A DNA stretch of 64,000 bases from Porphyra umbilicalis (GCA_002049455.2 KV918787.1:186001-250000), one strand, 5' to 3'; numbered from the stretch's first letter, positions 10,868 through 23,035 are shown. Program-made: numbers and translations. The notes: generated from the sequence alone by a model not told the origin.

Positions 10868-11397
10868 GGGCGCGGTTGCTGTTGTGGGGGGAGGGACGGG
10901 TAACCGGGGGGGGCTGGGGAAGTAGCGCGCCCCCCTCCTGTCTTTCATCCGTTTGGGGTCATTGCCTTGCGTCTCTGCCCTTCCCTTTTGTCGCATACGC
11001 ACTTGTACATGTTTTCAGGCAACGTTTCGTGCCTCTGTTTTCAGGCTCCTTGCAAGTGCGGCGCCACGGCTGCGTGGGCAGAGCCCTCGACTTTGACGTT
11101 GGCGTCGGGGTAGCGTCTGCAAGGGGGGCAGAGCAGTCGGAGCACTGCACGACAGCTCTGAGACCCTATGGGGCGGCTGGGCGCCGCTTCACCGCGAGTC
11201 GGGTCGCCTGCGGGGTCACTGAGGGCGTCGACACGGGGCGACGGTCGGCAACGATGCCATTCCAGACCTCGTTTGTTCCACGTCAATGGCTTGCGCGCAC
11301 AGCACGCCGCCCTTGACAATGTGCTACTCCGCTGCGGTGCGCCGGCGCCACCCACACCGCCGCCCCTCACGTCGACACCGTCCGCCCCGCCCCCCCA
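10868..11397. other. Intergenic, nothing recognised
   Basis: Space between the convergent Cut8-like and TIMP-like genes. No motif, repeat or RNA gene seen. Confidence 0.4.
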
Positions 11398-12114
11398 TCA
11401 ACCGCGCTGGACGTAGCGGGATTCATCCAGCACCGCCTTCGCCTTGACAAGCCCACCCCGCAGCTTGCACACCGCCGCCTCCCCCCGCTTGGTCAACCAC
11501 AAGGCGCTGCACCCGTCGCACGGGTCGATAACACACTTGACGGCGTCCGCACACGGGGGGCGCACCCCCCCACACGGGTGCCGCTTGGTCGCACACGGCA
11601 CCGGCGGCCCGCACGGCGCCGGGCAGCGGGCGCCCCCCGCCACGCGGCGGAGGTGGAGGAAGGACGCGTCGGCGGGCGCCAGCGCCGCCACCCGCGTGTG
11701 CGCGTCGCACGAGTGGAGGGTGTCGGGGGAGGCGCCGCCGTGGAGAAAGAGGATGAGGGGCTCGCCGAGGGGCAACACCGCCCCACACGCCGCCGACGAG
11801 GCGGCCGTGGCAACCGTGACGGTCGTCTGGGGTGCGACGCGGGACTGGTCGAGGCGCCGGGGGGGGGCGCCGCCCCCGCCCAGCGGGGCGCACCCCTTGA
11901 TGTACGCGACGTTGACGAGTTGGTAAAAGAGGCGGCCGCCCGCCAGGTCGGTCGACGTGGAGACGGCCGTCGCGCGGATGACCGTCGACGCGGACGCGTA
12001 CGAGGTGGCCACGGACGGGGGGCCCGCGCAGCGGCAGGCGGCGGCGGTCGACGCAACGGCGGCGACGGCAACGGCGGCGGCGGCGGCCAGGAAGGTCTTG
12101 GAGAGCGGCGCCAT
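11398..12114 (-). CDS. Secreted TIMP/netrin-like (NTR) domain protein
   Basis: The 238-residue product starts at the ATG at 12114 with an Ala/Val signal peptide ending near residue 26. The mature chain would then begin Cys-Arg-Cys (C27, C29). In tissue inhibitors of metalloproteinases a Cys-x-Cys at the extreme mature N-terminus chelates the protease zinc. The following stretch fits the family: STVIRATAVSTSTDLAGG, then FYQLVNVAYIKGC (compare VIRAKAV and the IKMFKG strand of TIMPs). The C-terminal half has many cysteines in short spacing (PVPCATKRHPCGG, CVIDPCDGC), different from TIMP C-domains. Probable role: extracellular protease inhibitor or matrix protein, inferred. A longer in-frame start at 12450 would put more than 100 Pro/Arg-rich residues before the signal. 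Confidence 0.65.
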   Translation of the reverse strand: MAPLSKTFLAAAAAVAVAAVASTAAACRCAGPPSVATSYASASTVIRATAVSTSTDLAGGRLFYQLVNVAYIKGCAPLGGGGAPPRRLDQSRVAPQTTVTVATAASSAACGAVLPLGEPLILFLHGGASPDTLHSCDAHTRVAALAPADASFLHLRRVAGGARCPAPCGPPVPCATKRHPCGGVRPPCADAVKCVIDPCDGCSALWLTKRGEAAVCKLRGGLVKAKAVLDESRYVQRG

Positions 12115-12597
12115 GACGCGCAGGAGCTGGGTGGCAGGCGAGCAAGAGGAGCGGGGGGGGGGGTGGCGTGGCGGGACGGCCGGGAAGCGTCGGGGCCGGC
12201 GCTGGGGGTCTGCAAACCGCTGCTGTTGGTTGCGGGGGATGGGGTGGAGCAGCGCCGGAGCGTGCTGCTGGTGGGGCTTAAAAGGGGGCGCCCGCAGCGG
12301 GCGTCGCCCACAAGAGCCGCGGGCGCGGCGGGCGCCACCCCCGGGCGGCGTGGCCGTCACGCCCAGCAGCGTCGCGCAGGCGTGTCTCGTCCTGCACGAG
12401 GCGGCGCGGCCCGTGGATGGTGGCCGCCTCTGCCCGACACGGGGTCGCACCCCCCACCGGGGCGGTGTTCATGAAGCGGGAGCGCGGTCGCCCGCCGCGA
12501 CGGCGGCCGGGCGACCCGAGACCGCGGCAGAGGGACGTCCGCGGCGGGCTCATCAACCCGCGCTGTGCTCCTCGAGTGAGATAGAACCACCATGGCT

Positions 12598-13250
12598 GCG
12601 CAGTGGTGCTTATCGTGTGTTCACGCGCAAACGCCTTTTTCTTGTAAAAAGCTCCGAAACCCCCTCCGAAAGGCCCTCCGCAAGGGCATCGATTTGTGGA
12701 AGAACTGTGGAAGAACTGCGGCACAGGCCGCAAGAGTTGGTGGCTTACAATTTACAGAGTGACCCACAAGCTGGTACAGAGAAAATCTCCAGCTGTCAAG
12801 AGCGACACGGAGCCAATCGCCATGGCGGCTAAGGGTCTCCATGATCCAATCGTCAATCAATATCGACCGCATCACCGCATGTGTGGCTGTTGTCAGCCAG
12901 CTGCACAGGCTGCTGACTGCTGGGAGATTGTCAATGCCTATGGCGTAAGCGACATGGTCGTTCTACAGCTAAAATTTAGGCCTCCTCCGTAAGATGCTGA
13001 CGTCGCAACTATTTGCGACGTGCAGGGAAGCGGCGACCGGGCTGAGGGAAGGCTATGGCCGTACTCAGCGCCTCAAGACGGTTCGGATGGTGTAAAGTCG
13101 ACAAACCGGACAACGCGCTCTTCCGCTGCACAAATTATTGTGGGCGAAATCGCCGTTTACGGCTACATGCAGGCCGGTCCGCAAGATTGTTACGGAGCTT
13201 TTTACAATAATGCGCGTTTGCGCGTGAACACACGATAAGCACCACTGCGC
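12598..13250. mobile_element. Non-autonomous element with 59-bp terminal inverted repeats
   Basis: The sequence at 12598-12656 recurs inverted at 13193-13250 with few changes (GCGCAGTGGTGCTTATCG at each end). The 653-bp interval has no convincing gene. This has the form of a MITE. I could not identify a clean target-site duplication next to the ends. Confidence 0.6.
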
Positions 13251-13798
13251 TGTTTTGGGTGTTGTGGACCCCGCAATTTTTTGCGGAACCCTCCTGATGA
13301 GCCATCAGATGATGGTTTTCCCCGCAATATTTTGTGCAGAGGTTGCGGGCGGCCGTTGGCGAGTGCCCTTGATACCGTTGTAACCGCCATCACATCACGA
13401 GTATGGATACGGTGTGTCTAGATGCCAACGAGCGCCCCAAGTGCGCTTCACAAAGCATTGCGCCATAGCCGCATTGCGGGTCTGGCGAGAGACGCAAGAG
13501 CTGTCACCTTTTGTGGCGTACGCCTGGGGAAAATCTCCCGCAGAAAGTAGTATCGCCTGGGTCCGCCCCCCCACCCGTGCCGGCCCCCGCTTTCAAGGAG
13601 GGTTTCTCCATTACGGAGGATTGTACCATTCAACCTCGAAGAGAGCTTTCATTGGCCTGCTACTGTAGTCACCTACATCTGCTCTTCCATTGGCCTGTTC
13701 ACGGCTGTCAGATAGTTCCCCTTTCGGATAAATCTCTCACTTACATGCCTTAGCTCTGCCCACAGGCATTGCAACAGACTTTTGTGGCCCAAACCCAC
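13251..13798. other. Unassigned stretch between two repeats
   Basis: Lower GC than its surroundings, no frame with coding character, no repeat recognised. Confidence 0.35.
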
Positions 13799-14559
13799 AT
13801 TCCAGGCACGTGCGTGCAATACCCTGGCCTTCAGGGCGGTGGCGCGCTCGGCGACGCATCGACACCGGGCACGCCGGCCGGCTCCATAGCCGCGAGCGCG
13901 CACGGGGGCACGTACAGCCACGCTGCCGTGGCGGGGAGAATGTGGGGCGGGGAAAGGGGTGCCGCCGCCGCCACCGCAGCGGCGGCGGCCCGCCGGCGTC
14001 GCGCGACGCCCACAGGAGGGGCTGTCACTCCGCCGCGCAGCGCACCTGCGCACGGCGGGCAGGGCGGCCGACACGGCGCACGGGCGGGCGGGTGGGACTG
14101 ATCGCCGCGCGATGGGGCGCCTCCAACCGCGCCGCTAGGTGGCGTCAGCAACCGCCGACGCGCCGCCGCAACAGTAGACGGCGCGCAAGCACGATCACCG
14201 CGGGTCATCGTGGGCGCGTCGAACCCCGGAAGTCGCTGCGCGCGGTCGCCGCGCCCAACTCGGGGCGGTGGGGGGGGGCAGAGGGGCAGACGCCGTCCGG
14301 GCCCTGTGACCCTTGTGGCAGGAGAGTCCTTCTCAGCCACGTAACTCTATTCGCTTTTTAGGGTCATCGCGACCCTTCCAACGCTGACACGTCGACGCGT
14401 TTAGCGTCATCGCGACCCTTCCAACGTCGACACGCCCTCAGATCCCTGAGGACACGAATGCAGACTGCCACCTCTGAAACGGATATCAAGTCCCGATATC
14501 TAAGTATATGCGTGCATCACTACACTTTGAGAGCACCCTGTCCTAAAGGCCAGGGAAAT
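13799..14559 (+). repeat. Left copy of a 0.7-kb inverted repeat
   Basis: This stretch is nearly identical to the reverse complement of 16233-16951. The left copy is 42 bp longer because a segment containing GTCATCGCGACCCTTCCAAC is duplicated in tandem at about 14361-14440. The pair encloses the quinone oxidoreductase gene. Its inner end (CCTGTCCTAAAGGCCAGGG) recurs with one change near 22066-22084, so the unit is dispersed. Confidence 0.85.
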
Positions 14560-14739
14560 GTGGACCACAATCCCACAATGTGGGAACGCCCCACAACGCC
14601 TTTCCACAGGACAAACTGGGTTTGTGGTCCTACCCCGTTTAAGGAGCACAGCGCTGGGGCCGCCCTGCGATCGGGCCAACCAGCAAAACAGGCGACGGCG
14701 GGGACAGACACCGTTTCTCCCCCCCCCCAAAGGACCTCC

Positions 14740-15905
14740 TCACTCATCAGCCACGCGGAGGACGACCTTGCCGACGACCGCGTTGGACGCGACCAGCGCG
14801 TGCGCCGCTTCCGCCTCCTCCAGCCCCATGACCGTGTGGATGACTGGGGCCATACCCCCCCGCCCCCCCCCCTGGCGTCCCCCCCACCCCCCGGCGCCAG
14901 CGCCGGCAGCACCTCCCGCCCAAACGCGGCGACGAGCCCCTCGCGGTAGTCCCGCGGGCGCCCCCGCAGCGTCGTGGCCACCACCGTCAGCCGCCGCGAC
15001 AGCAGCGCCACAACCGACGCCGGGCCCGCCGTGCGCCCCCCCCCCAGGGCGGCGTAGAGCACCCACACCCCCGCCGGGCCCAGCAGGCGGCTGTGGATGC
15101 CCCACGCGGCGCCGCCGCCGACGGCGTCGAGGAGGAGGTCCACCCCCCCGTCGCCGCCGCCGCCGATCGCCTCCCGCACGCCGTCGGCATAGGCGCACGG
15201 GGACCCGGGGGGCGCCACCGCCGCCACGGGCGGGCGGGGGACTGTGGCCGTTGCCCCGAGGGACTGGACCGCCGCCCGCCGCTCGGCCGTCCCCGCCGAC
15301 GCAATGACCGTCGGGACGCGGAAGTGGGTGGCCGCCAGCTGCACCGCCGCCGTGCCGACGCCCCCCGCCGCGGCGGTGAGGAGGACGGAGCGGGGGGGCG
15401 GGGGGGGGGCGGCACGGGGGGTGTGCCCGCCCACGGCGCGGCGTGGCGCGGGGGGAGCCGCCCAACCCCCCCCCGGCCGCCGCCGGCGGCCGCACACAGC
15501 CGCCGAGGAGCAGCAGCTGGTAGGCGGCCACCCACGCTTCCATGACCGCCGCCCCCCGCACCGCCCAGTCTGGGGCGGCCGCCCACGGCTCGGGCAAGCG
15601 CACCACACACCCCGCGTCGGCAATGGCCACGTCGGCGTAGCCGCCGCCCTGCAGCAGCGCCGCCACGCGGTCGCCGCAGGAGAGCCCCGACGCTGCCGGC
15701 GCGTCGAGGACGGTGCCGGCGGCTTCGAGGCCGAGGACGGGCGTCACGCCGGGGGGGGGGGGTACGCGCCGGCCGCTTGGAGGAGGTCCGCCCGGTTGAC
15801 CGCCGTGGCGGCAACGGCGAGGCGCACCTGGTGGGGGGAGGGCGTGGGGGGCGGGGTGCGCGTGAGCGTCAAGCCGCCGCTGGGGGTGCCGGTGATGGCG
15901 CGCAT
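14740..15905 (-). CDS. TP53I3: PIG3-type NAD(P)H quinone oxidoreductase, frame broken at G/C runs
   Basis: A zinc-free MDR oxidoreductase is spread over three frames. From the ATG at 15905 come MRAITGTPSGGLTLTRTPPP and VRLAVAATAVNRADLLQAAG. After a G run near 15748-15757 come PVLGLEAAGTVLDAP, GDRVAALLQGGGYADVA and EAWVAAYQLLLLGG. After G runs near 15392-15412 comes the nucleotide-binding motif LLTAAAGGVGTAAVQLA, followed by VDLLLDAVGG. A last change at C runs near 14857-14890 leads to VIHTVMGLEEAEAAHALVAS and GKVVLRVADE before the TGA at 14740. The order and the ending (INSIYPLDKVAEAHKLMEENKNxGKIVLxV type) are those of PIG3/TP53I3, cytosolic quinone reductases. Whether it is a working gene depends on the true run lengths. 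It sits inside an inverted repeat. Confidence 0.75.
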
Positions 15906-16232
15906 GAGGGGGCGCAGGGGGGGGGGGGTGGCATGGTGGGGGGGCTGGGGGGGAGGGGGGGGGGTGGGGGGGGGAGGGATGGTCGATGCAGAAAGTCGGG
16001 CGGTGCGCTTTGTAGCGACGAGAGGAACGCGACGGGCACCCCACCCACCACACATATTTTACCCAAGTCTGTCCCAAAGTTTCTGTGGATGTGGCGGAAA
16101 ATCGCTGCAGAGCCAATGCTGGATTTTTAGTGCATCTACGAGGTCAGAATTTTTCACCTTGGTCCGATAGTGCAGGACGATCACGAGATATACTGCAGGA
16201 CGATCACGGGATGGCGGCACCTCAGGCAGGGT

Positions 16233-16951
16233 ATTTCCCTGGCCTTTAGGACAGGGTGCTCTCAAAGTGTAGTGATGCACACATATACTTAGATATCGGG
16301 ACTTGATCTCCGTTTCAGAGGTGGCAGTCTGCATTCGTGTCCTCAGGGATCTGAGGGCGTCTCAGCGTTGGAAGGGTCTCGATGACGCTAAAAAGCGAAT
16401 AGAGTTACGTGGCTGAGAAGGACTCTCCTGCCACAAGGGTCACAGGGCCCGGACGGCGTCTGCCCCTCTGCCCCCCCCCACCGCCCCGAGTTGCGCGCGG
16501 CGACCGCGCGCAGCGACACTCGGGGTTCGACGCGCCCACGATGACCCGCGGGTGATCGTGCTTGCGCGCCGTCTTCTGTTGCGGCGGCGCGTCGGCGGTT
16601 GCTGACGCCGCCTAGCGGCGCGGTTGGAGGCGCCCCATCGCGCGGCGATCAGTCCCACCCGCCCGCCCGTGCGCCGCGTCGGCCGCCCTGCCCGCCGTGC
16701 GCAGGTGCGCTGCGCGGCGGAGTGACAGCCCCTCCTGTGGGCGTCGCGCGACGCCGGCGGGCCGCCGCCGCTGCGGTGGCGGCGGCGGCACCCCTTTCCC
16801 CGCCCCACATTCTCCCCACCACGGCAGCGTGGCTGAACGTGCCCCTGTGCGCGCTCGCGGCTATGGAGCCGGCCGGCGTGCCCGGTGTCGATGCGTCGCC
16901 GAGCGCGCCACCGCCCTGAAGGCCAGGGTATTGCACGCACGTGCCTGGAAT
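16233..16951 (-). repeat. Right copy of the 0.7-kb inverted repeat
   Basis: Reverse complement of 13799-14559 with scattered substitutions and one 42-bp length difference. Open frames inside both copies are Arg-rich and look like GC artefacts. Confidence 0.85.
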
Positions 16952-19900
16952 CCTTACTGTGGGAAGATTGTCATACCCAGGATGTGTGCATCCTCTCCGT
17001 CTCTGCCCCCCCACAGCGTCTTGTGGGCCTCGGCTTCTGCACTTTGTGAAGCGTTACGCGCATCCTTTCCATGGAGTCGTCACCTGCTAAAATGTTCCTC
17101 TCAAGGAGCTTATTCTATTGGCGTAAAGCGACCTAGTGAAACTGATGCGCATCACCTGCAAACACTGATTTGAAGAGAAAGTGTCCTGTGTCACTTTCTC
17201 CAGACAGAGTTTTGCAAACTCCTGTGGGGCCCCACAGGTCAAAAAATGGCCCAAAATGCCACCATAGTTTTAGGGCTTGTGCGCTGGGGTGAGCCCGCGT
17301 GCATGCCCGGGCCGTCCTTCTGTCGTGATTTAGCGCTCTGCGTGTCAATGCAAGAACAGCCGCAGTGGCGGAGCGGCACCGCGATTACGCCGGTCGCGCG
17401 AACGGCGAGTGTCTCGCCGAATCCGCGAGATTCACTCGACTTCCAATCGAGACAAACTGTCAGATGGCTGACCAGATCTTCATAACCAGGACGTGCGGAG
17501 ACCAGCAGAACCTAGTAGCACGACACTCCTCGCGGATCCCTGTGCAGCCATTGGCTCAAAACTGCTCCGTGTCTGTTGTTGGTCTCTTTCGAGACTGTGT
17601 GGGTCCACACATCCGGAAAGCACAATACTGTGTATGCATAGACACAGCTTTGGCGTGGCCTGTTCTGGGACGCCCGCGGCCAGGGGCAGCAGAAGCACTA
17701 GCGACAGGCGGAGAACCCTGTGTAGGTGGCGCTCAGGGTGTCTCCATAGAGGGCGCCTCTAAACGAATCATCTCAGTGGTGAGAAAAAGGCTGTCAGGCG
17801 GTTGGCTGCTCGTAGGTGGCGGTTTGCGGGCCACGCAGCAGCGGAGCAACCCGCCAGCGGCGCCGCACACGAGGGGGCCCTCATTTCCTTGGATAGCACG
17901 CAGGGTCTTCTGTGGCACCCCAGCCCAAAGGCACACCGCCGCCCTATATGTAGGACCCGTCTGTGGCGCGGATTGTTGTTCACCCACACGCGCGGTACCT
18001 GAACGACTTATCCCTTCTCAACGACCTATCCCTTCTCAACGATCTATCCATTCTCAACGACCTATCCCTTGTCAACGACCTCCCTCGCTCTCCCCACCTC
18101 CGTCTTCCGCACGCTTTTGGCTGGGCGCCACAACGACTACTTGTGACGCCCATATCACCTCTCGCTGCTACCATGTGTGTCTTCATCGAAATCACCATCA
18201 CGGTCACGCACACTCAAACGAAGCAACACGGCGTCACTAAGATCGACTGCCGGCAGCGAACGTGCGAACACTCCGACGCGCACAACTCGGGCTCCTGATG
18301 TGGTGCTCAAGCATGCAAGCTCGACAGCTGCGGACGCCATCACCCCGTGCTGCACGCGGCGCGGTCGCAGTCAAGCTCGGCACAGTGATGCGGACTCGTC
18401 GAGACGCTGCTTTGGGCCGTAGCCGCGAACAACCTCAAGACAGGGGGTGACTGCGCCATCATGGCGGTGCGCATCTTCTGACCGTCTAGCTATGCTTATT
18501 GATGGGATGACCGAGGGATGCAGCCTGTTTTCTTTTTCCCCTCGCATGCGTACAAGTAGCTCACTGAAAAAGGTGCACACCCACAGCCAACAGTCTCGGG
18601 GAGTGTACAAAGGTAGCTGGAGCTCTCATACAAGCAACAAGCCCACCAACTCCACAACCGTCGCGCTGCCGTCATCGCCTCACACGGTGCTGGTCGGCGA
18701 GGCGGCAGGGACCGGCCCATAGCAGGCAGGGCGGTGGCCACCACGACGAGGCCAGTGATGGCGGCGAGCGTAGCGGCCGCCGTGACGGCGACGGTCGGCT
18801 GCGTCGCGTACCCGTTGGTCGCTGCATAGCCGCCGTCCATCGAGGCCGCCGCATAGCCGCCGTCCAGCGAGGCCGCCGCTTGCCGCAGGCGCAACGGCGG
18901 TGGCCAGCTGGGGTCGACAAACCGCCCCGTCCACCGCCGCAGCGCCCCCGGCCGGTGGCGGCCGGCCACCATGGCCGCCCGCCTGTCTACTGTCACCACC
19001 GTCGCTGCGCCTGCCCGCGAGCCGGCGCCCACCGTCGCCGCCGCGCCCGCCACCGCGTCATGCACGATGGCGAGCAGGCTGCGAGCGGCGGGAAGGGCCC
19101 GCCCTGCACTCGGTCGGCGAGGGCGGCCAGCGCTGCCATGCCGAGCGGTTTCTCCAATCACTGCACCGCCGCGCCGTCGAGCAGCAGCCGCGCACTGCCG
19201 GCGGCGTAGGCTGCCCAGGCGTGGGTGCCCCGCCCCGGCCGTCACCACCCCAGAGCCCGACCACACAAACGGAACCAAGGCGGCTGCGCCACACGCCGCC
19301 GTCACCACCCGACATCGCCTGGTGGCGGCGCCGAGCAGCGGGAACGCCAGCGGACCAGCCACCGCCGCCAATGACGTCACATTACCAACACATCGTCCGC
19401 CCCCGACCCCCCGCTCAGTGCCGCAACCCCCCCGTCGCGCCGCTAACGTCCGGCACTGCGACGCATTGCAAATGCACCCGTAGCTTACGCTTCGCATCCT
19501 GGCGGTGGAGTCGGCGGCGACGCCAATCCGCCTCCCTGCATCGTGTCCTCGACAGTGGCGTCGGAGCTGGCCGCATCGGCTAAATGTAGTCTGCTGTTTA
19601 TTCGGGGGTGCCACACTGGGCCTGATCGGTCATCCATTTTACCCACCGCATCTGGACGGGGTGGTGGGGGTTATGTCGGACGACCTGGCGCTCCCGTAGT
19701 GGTTGCGGTAGGACTTGAGACTGGGCGACGGGACGGCGGTCACGAGAGTGTGACAAACGCGGTGGCGGGTGAGCGCCAGGGCAATGGAAAACCGGCGATG
19801 GCGGGCGAACAACTCCTGGGGATGTGGTTGTCGCCGTGACACCCGCCGGCGTGGCCTGGCCATCGTCCCCGTCATCAATAAAGTCAGTGTCCAGCTTGCG

Positions 19901-20278
19901 GCCACACTCCCCACTGACGCGCCCGTTCAGTGCCTCGGGGAGATGCTGACAGTGCAGGCGCAGCACGGGGCCCCGTCGGTGTAGCTACACGCATAGCCTT
20001 GTATACACGTGTTGCATTTCATACAAGCTAAGTGTACATCCTCATCGCTCTGCGCCTGTTCTTTGGGCTTGCGCCCTTTCATAACGCAACAACTGACTCA
20101 AGCAGCAGAGCAGGCTCAACCTCACAACCAGGAAAGCGCACCACGACGCGACGTAGCGCGTGGCGTACCAGCCGGCACCCCTCTCATGCAAAACCAGCAC
20201 CCGCACGCGGGCAGTGCTACACCTGATGGAGCTACGGGCCCGACAGGATACACCGGGATGCACCGGAAAACAGTGCAG
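16952..20278. other. No confident gene; repeats and remnants
   Basis: I find no gene I can support in this 3.3-kb stretch. It contains the 18-bp tandem repeat near 18 kb. Near 19240-19390 on the minus strand a short stretch reads like the end of an MFS transporter (SLAAVAGPLAFPLLGA), without supporting flanks. Confidence 0.35.
18002..18080. repeat. 18-bp tandem repeat, about 4.4 copies
   Basis: Units of the form AACGACCTATCCCTTCTC occur at 18002, 18020, 18038 and 18056, with a partial fifth. In one frame this gives a six-residue period (RPIPSQ), but no flanking gene supports coding. Confidence 0.85.
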
Positions 20279-21416
20279 CTACTCGGGGGAAGACGCCAAA
20301 CACGCCTTGCGCAGGTGCTCTTCCACCAGTGCCAGTCCGAGCCAGTCGTTTTTGACGCTGCTGGTCTTGGACGCGTCGTCGCGCCACCCCGGAGTGGTAC
20401 CCTTGCCCAGCACCTGGCTGATGGGCAGGCAAGAGTCAAAGTCAATCAACACCGGCGTGCCGTCGGCCTTGAGCATGATGTTGTCAGGCTTGACGTCGTT
20501 GTGGCAGTAGCCTTGGTCGTGAAGATGTACGAGCGCGTCGGCAATACCCTTGATGCACTTGCCGATGTCAATGTCGAGCGGGCGCGTCTTGTCGGCACAC
20601 CGTCGCGCAAGAGATTCCGGATATCTCTCAAGCACGATACCGATGATGTACCCTTTCTTGACAACGAGGCCTAGGCACTTGACGATGTTGTCATGCGGTT
20701 TGTCATGGAGCATGTCCATAACGGCCACCTCGTCCGCAAAGTAGGTGCGCGACGCTTCGGGGTTGGGACCGAAGTAGTTTAGCAGATGCGACTTCTTGGT
20801 GAGGATGTCGGCTTGAACGCCGAGCTCATCAATCTCTTTGAGCCGCATGCCTTTCTCGAACTTGGGACAGACCAGCGCAAGGTCAATCTTGAGCGGCATG
20901 CCACCGACTTCGCCGTCGGCAGGAAGCTGATCCTTGGGCTTGGGGGTTGCTTCGCCTGCCGCAAGCGCCGCATCGTCCAGGCCCATCAACTGCTTGACAT
21001 GAGCATTGATGTTCATTTCCGTGGCAGGCCGCGACTCCCACGACGCCCGCAGGTAGTGGGGATCCCGGGCCGGAATCGACAGGATGAGCATGCTGGTGTG
21101 CAAAAACCGATAGCCGCTAGACTGTGACGACGCCGGATCGTACTCCTGCCTCACATTCGATGGACGCGTCCAGCCAGTGATCTTCTTGTCGTCATAGCTC
21201 AGAGCGACACGCGAAGTCATCACGGGGTCGGAAGGAGATCGGAGGTACGCTATTCGCCCTGTAGGGCTGAGAGCACATGCACAGTCCATAACAAAAAAAA
21301 ATATCGTCAGCACCAAGGCTACAAACAAAAGCAAAGGCAACCGCAAACGGCAAGGTAGTCATTACGGTAAACCCCGCCAGCACGAGCAATGCCACACTCA
21401 CAAACGTCGCACACAT
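20279..21416 (-). CDS. Secretory-pathway protein kinase-like protein
   Basis: The main frame (20279-21300) carries C-lobe kinase features in order. YCHNDVKPDNIML (20472-20511) is the catalytic loop, with HND for HRD. LIDFDS (about 20432-20449) stands for the DFG site, then GTTPGWRDD resembles the activation-segment end. Upstream, EVAVMDMLHD may be the alpha-C helix and IIGIVLERYPESL the hinge. I see no glycine loop or obvious VAxK lysine. The main frame has no ATG before a hydrophobic stretch. An ATG at 21416 in the neighbouring frame opens a signal peptide (MCATFVSVALLVLAG). The two frames meet at a 9-base A run (21292-21300), a length change or a missed intron. Lumenal or secreted location is inferred. 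Function and activity are unknown. Confidence 0.7.
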
Positions 21417-23035
21417 GCGGAGCACCGCGCTTCTCCAATGCCCACAGTAAAAAGGAAGAGACGAGGCACGGAATCCCCCCCTCGAGTGTACCTTGGCAGC
21501 TGCAAACACGCGCACGCCACGTCCTTGACGTCAGCCAACACAAAAAGCTAGCCGAGCGTAGGGACCCCTAAGGGGCACTGCCCGAGTCGCCAAAGTCGCG
21601 ACAGCTGCTTGGCAAAGAAAGGGATTTAGGAGCCACGACCGACCGTAAGAGCCTGGGGTGCAGAATTGCAACAGAGCAAAGCAGCAGCCATCCATGGGCG
21701 GGGGGGGGGTGGTACGAGGTGGTAAGAAGGAACAGACAATTGAGCGACTAGCCGCCTGCCACGATACAACCCACACGCCGGGGCAGCTGCTCCCCCATCC
21801 ACGTACACCGACGCACCCACAACACATGCTCCTCGTCACACAGGTGGTCCTCTGGCAGCGTACCTTGCCTTTGCAGACTGTGTCCGCGCCGCGCTCGGTC
21901 GATTGATGTGCAGGAAGCGGGTTGGTGGGGACGCGCCTGCGCAGCAGTCTCAAAGCCATGGTGACACGTGAGGTCCTTTTGCGCCCGTTTCGTCGCTCAA
22001 AGCTTGTTGGTGGCCGCAAAATCTTGCGAGTCACCACAAAGTTGTGTGTGCTTCTTCAAGAAGCCTGTCCTAAAGTCCAGGGAAATATCTGGGTACCCAG
22101 CAACAAGTTGTTGGGGGCGCCACGCACGCCCGTGGTCGCGGCGGCCACGCCGCGCTGCGGCGGCGGCGCGCCGCGGCTACCGTCACCGCCGGGCGCATCA
22201 GGCGGAAACGCTGACCGGGGGTGAGGCCGTGCGGCGGTCGCGTCCGCGCATCGTCGGCGCGCGCCCGCCGACGGCGGCCGCCGCCGCTGACGTGGCGGCA
22301 GCGGCGGCGCGTGCGCGGGGGGGGGGGGGGGGGGGCGTCGGGGGGGTGCCGCCCGACGGCTTGCGTGCCCCCACCCGCGGCGTCGACGTGACGCCGCGGG
22401 CGCCCCCCGCCGCCCGTGTGGCCGTGGCGGCCGACGCGGTCGCCGCCGTGGCGCGTGCGTCTTTTTCGCGGTGCCGCCGGCTGATGCGGCCGCGCCCGAC
22501 GACGGTGGTGCTTGCGTCGGGGCGGCAAGAGGTCAGCCGTGAAGCCGGCGGGGCGGTTTGGTGTTTTTCTGCTCGGGCGCGTGGGGTGGGTGTCACACCT
22601 CTGGTGTGGGCGGTGCCCGCGGCAGCCACCACCCCGACCGCCGCCAAGGCCGACCAGCGGCAGGGGCGCCACCGCACGACGCGGGCGGCCGGGGGATGGA
22701 CCGCGGCACCTGGCCGCTGACGGTGCGGACGGGCGCCAGCGCAGCACGTGCGTGAGCCTTGCAACGCCGGATCGGGGCGACGGGGGGCAGCGCCCACGCA
22801 TGTTTGGCGGGGCGACGGAAAGACACAGAGCGGGCGATGGGCAGTGCAGGGAGATTTATTGACACGCAGGCGCGTGCGGCAGCCGCCGTGGGCGGTTGTG
22901 GCGTTGGCGCAGCGCCGACTCAATGACAAGAGAAACGAGGCCCAAGACAAAGCGAGCCGCTGTGCGGGACCGTGTGGTGCTGGGCAGGCCAAACCTTGGC
23001 CGCAGCGCGCGCCACGCGGGACACGGCTGTACACC
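21417..23035. other. No supported gene
   Basis: GC-rich block 22100-22760 includes an 18-base G run near 22318-22335. Near 22066 it carries a copy of the inner end of the 0.7-kb inverted repeat. Open frames are low-complexity. Confidence 0.35.

Noticed and set aside
18496-19614. 372-codon minus frame with a segment like an MFS transporter end
   Set aside because: One helix-like stretch only, no ATG start, a minisatellite within (SLDGGYAAA units), no other transporter motif.
22070-22801. Pro/Arg-rich frames on both strands
   Set aside because: GC island with a long G run; no motif and no start context.
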